A DNA stretch of 36,609 bases from Deltaproteobacteria bacterium (GTDB lineage: Bacteria > Myxococcota_A > Polyangia > DRWM01 > JAAZOP01), in assembly GCA_016218815.1 (NCBI GenBank), contig JACRCX010000042.1, positions 1-36,609 of the forward strand, read 5' to 3'. Both the position numbers and the translations under genes were made by a program. Of the stretch, positions 7,669-15,492 are shown in pieces; position 1 is the first letter of the stretch, and the number at the start of each line of letters is the position of its first letter. A model generated the notes under the pieces. It had not been told where the DNA came from. It did no database searches and saw only the letters and a list, made by a program, of their open reading frames with translations.

Positions 7669-8244
7669 ATGGACCCAGCGGAGGAGAGAGAGCTGGTCGA
7701 GCGCGCTCGGGCGGACGACAAGCAGGCACGCGAAGAGATCGCGCGCAAGCTGTATCCCCCGCTGCTCGCATCGGCCGTGCGCATGGCCCGGCGGCGGGAT
7801 GTCGCGGAGGATCTGGCCCAGGAGACGATCTTCCGGGCTTTGCGCGCGATACGGGCGTTCGACGGGCGGAGCACGTTGTTCACATGGGCGTATCGCATCC
7901 TGGTCAACCTCTGGCTCAACTTCGCCCGGCAGGAGGGTCGCCAACGGACCGGCACGCTGTCGTTCGACGAGTTGTTCGAGAGCGGTCCGTCGGCCGCGGA
8001 CGGCGCGGCGGGGCCGGAACGGCTGGCGGGGGATCGGGAGAGCCTGCAGCGGCTGTGGAACGCGATCGGGGACCTGCCCGACTCGCTCCGGGTGACGCTG
8101 ATGCTGGTGGTGTTCGAGGAGCTGAACTACGAGGAGATCGGCCACGCTCTGGGCTGTTCCGAGGGGACGGTGGCGTGGCGCGTCTTCCGGGCGCGAGAGA
8201 TCCTGCGCGAGGCGCTGCAGGACGTGCTGCGGGCCGAAGGGTGA
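7669..8244 (+). CDS. RNA polymerase ECF-type sigma factor
   Basis: A 191-aa sigma70-family factor with only regions 2 and 4. Region 2 includes DVAEDLAQETIFRALRAI and STLFTWAYRILVNLWLNFAR (core binding and -10 recognition). Region 4 includes LPDSLRVTLMLVVFEELNY followed by the helix-turn-helix YEEIGHALGCSEGTVAWRVF. An in-frame GTG lies 36 bases upstream, but the ATG at 7669 has GGAGG five bases before it and is preferred. The next gene, 43 bases downstream, encodes a single-pass membrane protein, the usual position for an anti-sigma factor, though that protein has no recognisable anti-sigma domain. Confidence 0.92.
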   Translation: MDPAEERELVERARADDKQAREEIARKLYPPLLASAVRMARRRDVAEDLAQETIFRALRAIRAFDGRSTLFTWAYRILVNLWLNFARQEGRQRTGTLSFDELFESGPSAADGAAGPERLAGDRESLQRLWNAIGDLPDSLRVTLMLVVFEELNYEEIGHALGCSEGTVAWRVFRAREILREALQDVLRAEG

Positions 8245-8287
8245 GCGCGGGAAGCGGCTGGACCGGCGACGGGAGGAGGGCTCGACG

Positions 8288-9877
8288 ATGAGTACAAGCC
8301 GCCGACGGTCGTTGTCCGAGCGGCTGGACCGGGACGGAGCGGAAGCCGTCCTGCGCAAGGCCAAGGAGGTCGGCGGCGATGCGCCCGGCATCGCCGATCG
8401 CTACGTGGCCCTGCAGCGCAGGCTCGAGACGCTGCGGTCGCTCGACGGCAAGACCCGGGTTTCCGATGACGAGCTGGCGGCCGTGGTGACGCGGCTGGAG
8501 TCGCGTCTGGCCACGGGCGGCGAGGTGGACGATTCCGCCGCGATGCGCAAGCCGCCGTTCCCCGAAACGGAAGAGGAGACGAAGGCGATGGCGGACGATC
8601 TCAGCGCGGGCAGCGATGCCGGGTCCCAGGCACCCCCGGCCGAGGTGCAGCAATCCACGAAGTCGGCGGTGCCCGCGGCACCGGCGGCGACCGCGACGCC
8701 GGCAGCGCCCGCGGTCAAGCGGACGAAGGAGACCGAGAAATCGGACTCCGGCGTGGTGAACCTCAAGGCGCTGGCCGAGGACTACTACCGGGCGAAGGCG
8801 CAGCGCGAGGCGGTCGCGACGTCGCCGGCGGCGGAGGCCGTGGCGGCGGGCGAGGCATCGGCGAAGCCGCGGCGGAAGCAGTCCCTCGGCGTATTCTTCG
8901 CCGTCGCCGCCGGGCTTGTCGCCGTCTGCGGCGTGCTCGTCTATCTTCTCATGTCTCACGGTGGCGGAGACGGCGACAAGACGCCGCCTTCCCCCACGGC
9001 GTCGTCGGTGGCGGCCGGTCCGTCCGTGATGTCCGCTCCGCCGGCCGAGCGACCCGCGGTTGAAATGCCGCCGCCGCCGCCGGACAACGCGAATGAAGAG
9101 GAACTGGCGAAGTACCGGGAAGAGGTCGAGCGGCTGAAGGCCGAGTTGGCGGCGCAGGAAGCCGGGAAGGCCGCTCCCACGGCCCCGGCGGAAGCCGCGG
9201 CGGCTGCGGAGACGGGGGCCGAGACGTCCAGGCCTGCGACGACCGGCAGCGGTGCGTCGCGCCCGCGCGCGGGAACCACCCCGACCCGACCGGCGACCGG
9301 CGGGAGCACTCCGCCTCCCGGCACGCCCGCCACGACGCCCGCGGATGCCGGGGCCAATCCGCTGATCAGCATGCTGGGCGGTCGTCCGACGCAGGGCGGT
9401 TCCGGGAGCGGGTCGACCGCCCCGGCTCGCGATGCGGGTGCCGCGACCAGCGGCACGGGCGGCACGACCAATCCGGACGAGCGCGTCGTCGGCAGCATGG
9501 CGGCGTTGGGCGGACGCCCCGAACAGCCGGCGGAGCCGACGGCGCCGGCCGCGCCCGCAGTCGTCGCGCCTCCCCCGCCTCCTCCGCCGCCGGAGGAGAA
9601 CCTGCCGGAGACGCTGGGCCGTCCGGAGATGCGGCGCGGCGCCGATTCCGTATCGTCGGCCGTCAAGGGCTGCGGGTCGGGCAACACCGGGACGATCATC
9701 GTCGAGTTCACCGTCTCGGGCACCACCGGGGCCGTGACGGGCACGCGGGTCAACGGGGACTTCGCCGGGACGGCGATTGGTGCGTGCGCCGAGAGCGCGG
9801 CCCGGAACGCGACCTTCGCCCGCTTCCGCCGCGCCTCGTTCACCTTCACCTTCCCGTTCATGCTCCCGACGCAGTAG
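8288..9877 (+). CDS. Single-pass membrane protein with AgmX/PglI-type C-terminal domain; possible ECF partner
   Basis: A 529-aa protein. Residues 1-195 are cytoplasmic, with short helical segments and a low-complexity Ala/Pro/Glu stretch. One transmembrane helix follows at about 198-222 (LGVFFAVAAGLVAVCGVLVYLL). The periplasmic part has a coiled-coil-like segment (ELAKYREEVERLKAELAAQE), a long Pro/Ala/Thr/Gly linker, and from about 440 an AgmX/PglI-type TonB-like domain with two Cys (SSAVKGCG and GACAESA) and the typical ending FTFTFPFML. GGGAGGAGGG precedes the ATG. Downstream of an ECF sigma gene it could act as the signal-sensing anti-sigma; alternatively it transmits force or energy across the envelope, as such domains do in gliding machinery. 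Both roles are inference. Its 3' end overlaps the convergent channel gene by 20 bases. Confidence 0.8.
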   Translation: MSTSRRRSLSERLDRDGAEAVLRKAKEVGGDAPGIADRYVALQRRLETLRSLDGKTRVSDDELAAVVTRLESRLATGGEVDDSAAMRKPPFPETEEETKAMADDLSAGSDAGSQAPPAEVQQSTKSAVPAAPAATATPAAPAVKRTKETEKSDSGVVNLKALAEDYYRAKAQREAVATSPAAEAVAAGEASAKPRRKQSLGVFFAVAAGLVAVCGVLVYLLMSHGGGDGDKTPPSPTASSVAAGPSVMSAPPAERPAVEMPPPPPDNANEEELAKYREEVERLKAELAAQEAGKAAPTAPAEAAAAAETGAETSRPATTGSGASRPRAGTTPTRPATGGSTPPPGTPATTPADAGANPLISMLGGRPTQGGSGSGSTAPARDAGAATSGTGGTTNPDERVVGSMAALGGRPEQPAEPTAPAAPAVVAPPPPPPPPEENLPETLGRPEMRRGADSVSSAVKGCGSGNTGTIIVEFTVSGTTGAVTGTRVNGDFAGTAIGACAESAARNATFARFRRASFTFTFPFMLPTQ

Positions 9878-12518
9878 GGCTGGACCCGGACCTCCCCGAC
9901 AGCACTCGGGTGTCGCCGACGGCGAAGACCGAACGGATCTCGTCGGCGAAGGGTCGATCGTCGGGACCCGGGTTCAGGACGGTCTCGCGCGATCCCTCGC
10001 GATCGAGCGCCCAGCCGATGGCGGTGAGAACTCCCGGTCCGCGCCGTCCCAGCGCCACCAGCAGATCACCGAACGGGATCCGCTCGTGCGGAACGGGCAC
10101 GCCCGGCCTCGGGTCGAGTCGCACGAACTCCTGCCCGCGCTCGGCCAGAAGCTCGTCCAGTACCGGCACGATGCCCGGAGTCAGCATGGCGTGGGCGAGG
10201 AAATGGGCGCGTACCTGCTCGGCGGCGAGCACCGACAGCAGGGGGCGGGGACCGCCGTCCCCGTCGGCCCGTGCGGCAGCGGTGAGCAGATCGGCCCGGC
10301 TTTCGCTTTCCACCTGGACCACGAGACGGCAGCCGCGGCGGCAGCGGGCGGCATCGGTGACGCGCAGGAGGCGCACCGTCGTCCGATCGTCGCTCCCCGG
10401 AACGGCGGGATCGGAGAGGAAGACGACGCGGTCGAACTCCTCCAGGTCGCCGGCGCCGACGAGATCATCGACCGCGGAGGCGCCGGCCCGCGCCGGGTGC
10501 AGGCCGAACCGCCCCGAGCGGCCGTCGGCGAGCCGCACGGCGAAACCGTCGCCGTCCGCCTGGAGGGCCGCGGCAGGGTCGACGCGGCGGAGCGACGCTT
10601 CGAGGGCCGCGGCCAGACGCTCGCCGTTCTCGGGGGCCCGTTCGGGGCGCAGGCGGATCTCGAGTCCGGGCAGGAAGCGGATCAGCTCGACGATCAGGGC
10701 GCCGAGCGCGGGGTGGTCGCCGACGAGCAGGATGCGGCGGGCCTCGTGCGAGGCGAGGGAGAGGGAAGCGGCGAGGGCGACGGCGGCGGGGGCGGGCGGA
10801 GGCTCCTCTTGCCCGTCGAGCCGACCATCGGCGAGGGCGTGGGCCCAGGAGCGCGCGTTGTGCTCGGACATCGCCAGCGCGACGACCCCGGCGATTCGTC
10901 CCGGATCCGGCCGCTCGGTGCGGGGTCCGAGGCCGAGGCTGGTGGAGCAGTCGTGGGTGCGGCGCAGGGCGCTGGCGCCCCGCGGGGGCGCCCCGCCATC
11001 CTGCGGCACGGTGAGCAGACCCAGCGGAATGACGCCGTAGCGGCGCCACGAATGTTCGTGAGGCACGACGTCGGGAAGCGGGCGGGGCCACGTATCGCCC
11101 TCGCGGTCGTCCTCGCCCGACATGCGGACCCAGATGGCCTGCCCGCGCACGGCGAGGATCTGCTCGAAGACGGGATCGAGGTCGGGGTCGATCACGTGCT
11201 GCGCCAGGAAGAGGCCGACGAGACGCTCCATGTCGAGCACCTGGCAGCCGACGCCGGCGTCGTGCAGGCGGCGGCGGATGAGCAGGGCGGCCGGGACGTT
11301 GACCTCGTCGCGGACCTGCAGGAACAGGTCGCGCGGTGCGGGATTGCGGTCGTCGGCGTCGCTCGCCGCCGCGCGCGCCAACGCCTCGCCCACGCACAGG
11401 GCGCTGGAGAGGCAGCGATCGTCGGCCGCGGGGTCGCACTCGTCGGGGACGAGCACGATGCACCGGGCGCCCTGCGCGCCGACCAGCTCGCAGGCGCGCG
11501 GGTCGGAGAGCGCGGTCGTGCGGTAGAGCATGCCGCGGAACTCGTGGTCGAGCAGGAAAGCCGGGGGCTCGTCGTCGGGCCCGGCGAGCAGGATGCGGCG
11601 TGCGCCGAGGTACCGGCGGAGACGGCGAATCGGGGACAGGAAGCGGAAGCGGTCCGGCGTCCTGCGTTCGGGCACGTTCCGCGAGCGGAGGCGCCCGAGG
11701 TCGCGCAGGATGCGCCGCGCGGCCTGGGGCGGCGCGCCCACCACGGTATGCCCCTCGAGGTCGACGGCGCGGTGGCGGGTCGCGACGACCAGCGCGGCGA
11801 CGATGTTGGTGCCCAGGCCGATGACGAACGACATGAGGAAGATGCCGGTGATGGTGAGCAGGACGGAGGCGACGACGAGCGCCGGGTGCTGGTGCAGCGT
11901 CCGGACGATGTTGTCGGCGCTTTCGAGCTGCAGGAACGCCCACCAGAACGCGTCGAACAGGTTGCCTCCGTGCAGCGGATTGCCGGGCTCGGCGAAGACC
12001 AACAGGGCGGCGGCGACGAAGGACAGCGTGGCGACGGTGAGCAGGAGGACGAGGAGCTGGCCGAGGCGCTCGCGCCGGGTGACGACGAGCCAGAAGTCGC
12101 GGAGCAGGTCGGCCGCGTAGCGCACGACGATGACCAGTCGCACGAGCCGCGCCAGGCGGAGCAGGCGGGCGTTGTCGAGCAGGTGGCCGATGGGCAGGAA
12201 GGAGAGCACGGCGATCATGTCCAGCGCGAGCAGCAGCGGCTCGAGGCGGCGCCGCTCCCCCGGGGCCGTCACGTCTCCGGCCAGCCGGCGCCGGCGCAGC
12301 GAGACGCGGTGCGCGACGAACAGCCGGAGACGCAGTGCGAACTCGGCGCCGAACAGCGGCAGGAAGACGAAGAAGTGCAGCAACGGTCGGTCGAGCTGAG
12401 GCAGCAGCGAGCAGGTGATGAAGGCGACGACGAGCGCCTTGGTGGCGCTCGACTCCAGCAGCCGCTCGATCCATTGATCGGCGGCCGACAGTCCGCGGCG
12501 CTGCGGGCTATCCGTCAT
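9858..12518 (-). CDS. Voltage-gated-type ion channel with tandem TrkA-N/RCK-like regions
   Basis: An 886-aa protein. The first 245 residues look like a six-helix channel: S1 (27-40), S2 (47-70), S3 (93-112), an S4-like helix with Arg every third residue (Arg118, 121, 124, 127), S5 (151-176), a pore region (about 185-210) and S6 (212-242). The pore segment WAFLQLESADNIV lacks the K+ filter TVGYGD. The long C-terminal part has two regions with Rossmann-like starts (GARRILLAG and EARRILLVGDHPALGALIVELI), as in TrkA-N/RCK or CASTOR/POLLUX-type channels, but the dinucleotide motifs are degenerate. The ion is unknown; Ca2+ or non-selective cation conduction is possible. The start overlaps the end of sctJ by 11 bases, so it is the last gene of that operon. 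Confidence 0.75.
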   Translation of the reverse strand: MTDSPQRRGLSAADQWIERLLESSATKALVVAFITCSLLPQLDRPLLHFFVFLPLFGAEFALRLRLFVAHRVSLRRRRLAGDVTAPGERRRLEPLLLALDMIAVLSFLPIGHLLDNARLLRLARLVRLVIVVRYAADLLRDFWLVVTRRERLGQLLVLLLTVATLSFVAAALLVFAEPGNPLHGGNLFDAFWWAFLQLESADNIVRTLHQHPALVVASVLLTITGIFLMSFVIGLGTNIVAALVVATRHRAVDLEGHTVVGAPPQAARRILRDLGRLRSRNVPERRTPDRFRFLSPIRRLRRYLGARRILLAGPDDEPPAFLLDHEFRGMLYRTTALSDPRACELVGAQGARCIVLVPDECDPAADDRCLSSALCVGEALARAAASDADDRNPAPRDLFLQVRDEVNVPAALLIRRRLHDAGVGCQVLDMERLVGLFLAQHVIDPDLDPVFEQILAVRGQAIWVRMSGEDDREGDTWPRPLPDVVPHEHSWRRYGVIPLGLLTVPQDGGAPPRGASALRRTHDCSTSLGLGPRTERPDPGRIAGVVALAMSEHNARSWAHALADGRLDGQEEPPPAPAAVALAASLSLASHEARRILLVGDHPALGALIVELIRFLPGLEIRLRPERAPENGERLAAALEASLRRVDPAAALQADGDGFAVRLADGRSGRFGLHPARAGASAVDDLVGAGDLEEFDRVVFLSDPAVPGSDDRTTVRLLRVTDAARCRRGCRLVVQVESESRADLLTAAARADGDGGPRPLLSVLAAEQVRAHFLAHAMLTPGIVPVLDELLAERGQEFVRLDPRPGVPVPHERIPFGDLLVALGRRGPGVLTAIGWALDREGSRETVLNPGPDDRPFADEIRSVFAVGDTRVLSGRSGSSPTASGA

Positions 12519-13251
12519 GGCGCCGGGCGCGTCGCAGCAGCACGCGGCTCCAGACCAGCAGCGCGGCCAGCGAGGCGATGATCGCGAGGCCGACGGCCAG
12601 CAACACGACCAGGGCCGCGCGCCCCCCGCTCCGCAGCACGAATGGACCGAGCGACTCCCAGCCATCGGCCGCCGGCGGGACGCGCACGGTCCGGAACACG
12701 ACCTCGACGTCCGCCGCCGCCAGGCCGTCGACCGCGCCGGCGACCAGGCGCTGGACGTCGTCCGCCGCGAGCGGCGGGGCGTCGCCCAGGTGCCGGACGA
12801 GCGTCGAGGCCCGCGGGGGCCGGGTCGCAACCTCCGAGCCGAACGCCGAGTCCTCGGCGAGCGGGAACGTGAGATGCACTCGCGCCTCGATGACCCCGTC
12901 GATCGCCTCGAGGCTCTGTTCCACGTCGCCCGCCACGGCCGTCGCGATCCGCGCCCGCTCCTCGACGGGCGAGGAGACGAGGGACGAGCCGGCGGCGAGC
13001 GCCGCGGCGCCGGCCCGTTGGGCGCGCGGCATGCCGAAGGCGGCGAGCAGCTCGCGGGCGCGAGGGGCATCGGCGGCGTCCACGCGCAGCTCGAACGTCG
13101 AGGTTCGTCCGTTGCGTCCCGCGATCAGCTCGGCCGGGACGCCGTGGCGCTCCAGCGCCGCCGCCGCCCGGTTGGCCTCGGACTCATTGGGGCTGTGCAG
13201 CACCGTCTCGCCGCACCCGAGCAGCGCCCAGAGGACAAGGCACCGTATCAC
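12508..13251 (-). CDS. sctJ: Type III secretion inner-membrane ring lipoprotein SctJ
   Basis: A 247-aa protein of the YscJ/PrgK/FliF family, the basal-body MS-ring lipoprotein of type III secretion. A short signal peptide ends in the lipobox LLGC (Cys13). Ring-building motif 1 is clear: ETVLHSPNESEANRAAAALE and FELRVDAADAPRARELLAAFGMPR, the region that in SctJ reads YxxLxxxEANxxxAxLxxxGI and PxG. Ring-building motif 2 contains VEQSLEAIDGVIEARVHLTFP. A single C-terminal transmembrane helix spans about 214-237. The lipobox, the single TM helix and the short length favour SctJ over flagellar FliF. Initiation is at GTG with GGGAGGG upstream. No other T3SS gene adjoins it; it lies 24 bases after a pseudokinase gene and overlaps a channel gene. 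Confidence 0.88.
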   Translation of the reverse strand: MIRCLVLWALLGCGETVLHSPNESEANRAAAALERHGVPAELIAGRNGRTSTFELRVDAADAPRARELLAAFGMPRAQRAGAAALAAGSSLVSSPVEERARIATAVAGDVEQSLEAIDGVIEARVHLTFPLAEDSAFGSEVATRPPRASTLVRHLGDAPPLAADDVQRLVAGAVDGLAAADVEVVFRTVRVPPAADGWESLGPFVLRSGGRAALVVLLAVGLAIIASLAALLVWSRVLLRRARRHDG

Positions 13252-13275
13252 CGTTGCATCCCTCCCCCGGTGCGG

Positions 13276-15420
13276 CTAGGGAACGTCGATCGAGAAGGTC
13301 GACCGCATCTGCCCGTACGCCGGCACGTCGAAGCGAACCGAGGACAGCGCTCCCTGGAGGCAGTGCAGCAGGTCGGAGGACTGTCCAGGCGTCTGGACCG
13401 CGACGATCTCGTAGCCGCGGATCAGCATCTCGATGTTGACCTTCTTGGGCATCCCGGGATTGCGGCCCATTTCCTGGCGGACGCACGAGAACAGGGCGCT
13501 CTGCTTGGAGCGCATGGCGCGGGTGACGTCCTGGCCGTTCAGGATGCGGGTGTTGTCGCCGCTCTCGACGTCCAGGTCGCTGCCCTGGCCCCAGGCGGTG
13601 TCCCAGTCCTGCATCCCGCCCGCCGGCCGCGACGAGCTGCCGGTCTTGGAGCCCCGGCGTCCGCCGGTCCGCTTCTTCTTGGTTGCGTCCGGGGGCGGCT
13701 CGTCCTTGGTCGGCTCGGAAGCCGGGATCATCTTGGGTTGCACGCCCTTCACTTCGGTCGGACCGCCGCTGGCCACCTTCTGGTCCTCGGATGCGGACTT
13801 TGCCCCGTCGCCGCTGCCGCGCAGGCCGTAGTACAGGCCGACGGCGGCGCCGGCCACGGCCAGCGCGATGCCCGCCGCGATGGCGACCTTGGCCGCCAGC
13901 CCCATCCGCTCCACGGCCACCGAGCGTTGGAGCGCAGCCTGTTCCGCCTCCAGCTTGACGCGCTGCTTGTACTTCTCGAGGAACGGCTGGAACGGCTCGA
14001 CCTGCTTCAGCTTGAGCCGCACGCCGGTTTCGAGGTTCGTGACCGTGTGGTCGGCCAGCGCGGCCCCCTTGAGGATCATCTCGGCCAGCTCGCGGTCGCG
14101 GAACGGGCCGTGGTCGAGCTTGTCCTTCTGCAGCATCCAGCGCTCGACGTCGTCGGCGTCCAGGCCCGAGAGAACGGCGCCGAAGTCGACGGACGAGGCG
14201 CGTCCGACGATCGGGAGCACGCCGGGCGCCGGCGCCGCGTCGCCCGGGCCGCGGAAGCTGTCCTCGATCGGCACGCGGCTGCCGCGGGCCGGCGGCTGGG
14301 AGCCGCGGGCGGTGGCGGCGGCCGCGCGGAGCATCGCGCCCGCGGCACCGCCGCCGGCGGCGGTGGGTGCGACGGAGCTGTCCACGGCTGCCGGGACGGC
14401 CGGAAGCTTGGGGGCGGAGCCGCCGGGGATCCTGGGAGGCGCCGCCGGGACGCGCACGGGGGTGAGGGCCGGCGGTTGCGGCGGGATGCTCGCCGTGTCC
14501 GGCGACTGACCTGCCGGCGGCGGTCCGAGGTCGACCTCGACGTCGAGGCGCAGATCATCGTCGGCGGGCTCGATCTCCCCCAGTCGCTGCAACTCGGCCG
14601 ACAGGCGTTTCTCGAACTCCTCCGCCGACGGGGGCCGTTGCTCCGGGGCGCTTCCCAGGGCGGACTCGATCACCTTGCGTACGCCCGGCGGCACGCTTTC
14701 GGGGAGCGACGCAGCGCTGGGGACGATTCCGGGCCGCGGCTTGCCGCCCAACAGCTCGAACAGGATGACGGCGACGGAGAAGACGTCGCTGCGCGCGTCG
14801 AGCTTCGTCCCGCGGGCGCCCCGGGCTTCGGGCGCCATGTATCCCAACAGGTAGGTGCGCATGTCGGCGGACAGCCCGTGCAGCGAGGGCAGGATGCGCG
14901 AGAGGGCGAAGCCGGCGACCTTCACGCGGCCCGTGCGGCCGACGAAGACATGGTAGGGCGAGAGCGAGCCGTGGACGACGGACTTCGACTGCGCGTGTCC
15001 CAGCCCGTGACAGACGTGGGCGACGATGTTGAACGCGCCCCGCAGCGAGAAACGCTTGTTCGCGGCAGCCCGCCGCTCGAGCAGCGCCCGCAGGTGCTGG
15101 CCGTCGACATGTTCCATGGTCAGGAACATGTCTCCGCTCGGCTCCTGGCCGATGCCGTAGGTGCCGACGATGTTGCGGTGGATGAGGCCCGCGGCGGCCT
15201 TCACGGCGGCCCGCACGCGCTCCGCGTCCTCCTTGTCGCGAACCAGAATCGACGGGATCAGGCGCAGCGCCGTGCGCTTTCCCGTGCGGTCATCGGTCGC
15301 CTCGTAGGTCCGGCCGTAACTCCCCGCCGGGAACGCCCGCTGGATCGTGAACCGCCCGGCGATCTTGGCGCCCTGGCCGAGAACCGAGGCCGGAGGAATG
15401 CTGGAGTAGCTCGAGCTCAT
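13276..15420 (-). CDS. Pseudokinase with GYF-like domain, membrane helix and AgmX-type domain
   Basis: A 714-aa protein with a clear kinase fold (about 22-280) that has lost its catalytic residues. The VAIK Lys is Arg53 (TALRLIP), HRDLKPEN is replaced by VHGSLSPYHV (Ser152 for Asp), and DFG is GFA (Gly170). The structural motifs GYMAPEA (193-199) and DVFSVAVILFELLGG remain. A Pro/Ala linker follows, then a GYF-like domain (about 425-480: RWMLQKDKLDHGPF...ELAEMILKG), one membrane helix (about 509-531), a basic Ser/Gly linker, and an AgmX/PglI-type domain with two Cys (LFSCVRQ and LLHCLQG). The combination of a cytoplasmic GYF domain and a periplasmic TonB-like tail resembles gliding protein AgmX/GltJ, with a pseudokinase added. 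Start ATG 15420 is reasonable; ACAGG lies about 8 bases before it. It heads an operon with sctJ and a channel. Confidence 0.85.
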   Translation of the reverse strand: MSSSYSSIPPASVLGQGAKIAGRFTIQRAFPAGSYGRTYEATDDRTGKRTALRLIPSILVRDKEDAERVRAAVKAAAGLIHRNIVGTYGIGQEPSGDMFLTMEHVDGQHLRALLERRAAANKRFSLRGAFNIVAHVCHGLGHAQSKSVVHGSLSPYHVFVGRTGRVKVAGFALSRILPSLHGLSADMRTYLLGYMAPEARGARGTKLDARSDVFSVAVILFELLGGKPRPGIVPSAASLPESVPPGVRKVIESALGSAPEQRPPSAEEFEKRLSAELQRLGEIEPADDDLRLDVEVDLGPPPAGQSPDTASIPPQPPALTPVRVPAAPPRIPGGSAPKLPAVPAAVDSSVAPTAAGGGAAGAMLRAAAATARGSQPPARGSRVPIEDSFRGPGDAAPAPGVLPIVGRASSVDFGAVLSGLDADDVERWMLQKDKLDHGPFRDRELAEMILKGAALADHTVTNLETGVRLKLKQVEPFQPFLEKYKQRVKLEAEQAALQRSVAVERMGLAAKVAIAAGIALAVAGAAVGLYYGLRGSGDGAKSASEDQKVASGGPTEVKGVQPKMIPASEPTKDEPPPDATKKKRTGGRRGSKTGSSSRPAGGMQDWDTAWGQGSDLDVESGDNTRILNGQDVTRAMRSKQSALFSCVRQEMGRNPGMPKKVNIEMLIRGYEIVAVQTPGQSSDLLHCLQGALSSVRFDVPAYGQMRSTFSIDVP

Positions 15421-15492
15421 GCCTCGAACCTGTACCGCGATCGGGCCGCGAAGTCGAGAGGCGGCGCGGCTGGTGGTATCGTCACGGGCCTG

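Noticed and set aside
9777..12581. Long plus-strand open frame (934 codons) opposite the channel gene
   Set aside because: It has no domain, is very rich in Arg, Ala, Gly and Glu, and lies exactly antisense to a protein with clear membrane helices. Long antisense frames are usual in GC-rich DNA.
12508..13251. Flagellar MS-ring protein FliF instead of SctJ
   Set aside because: FliF is over 500 residues with two transmembrane helices; this one is 247 residues with a lipobox and one C-terminal helix.
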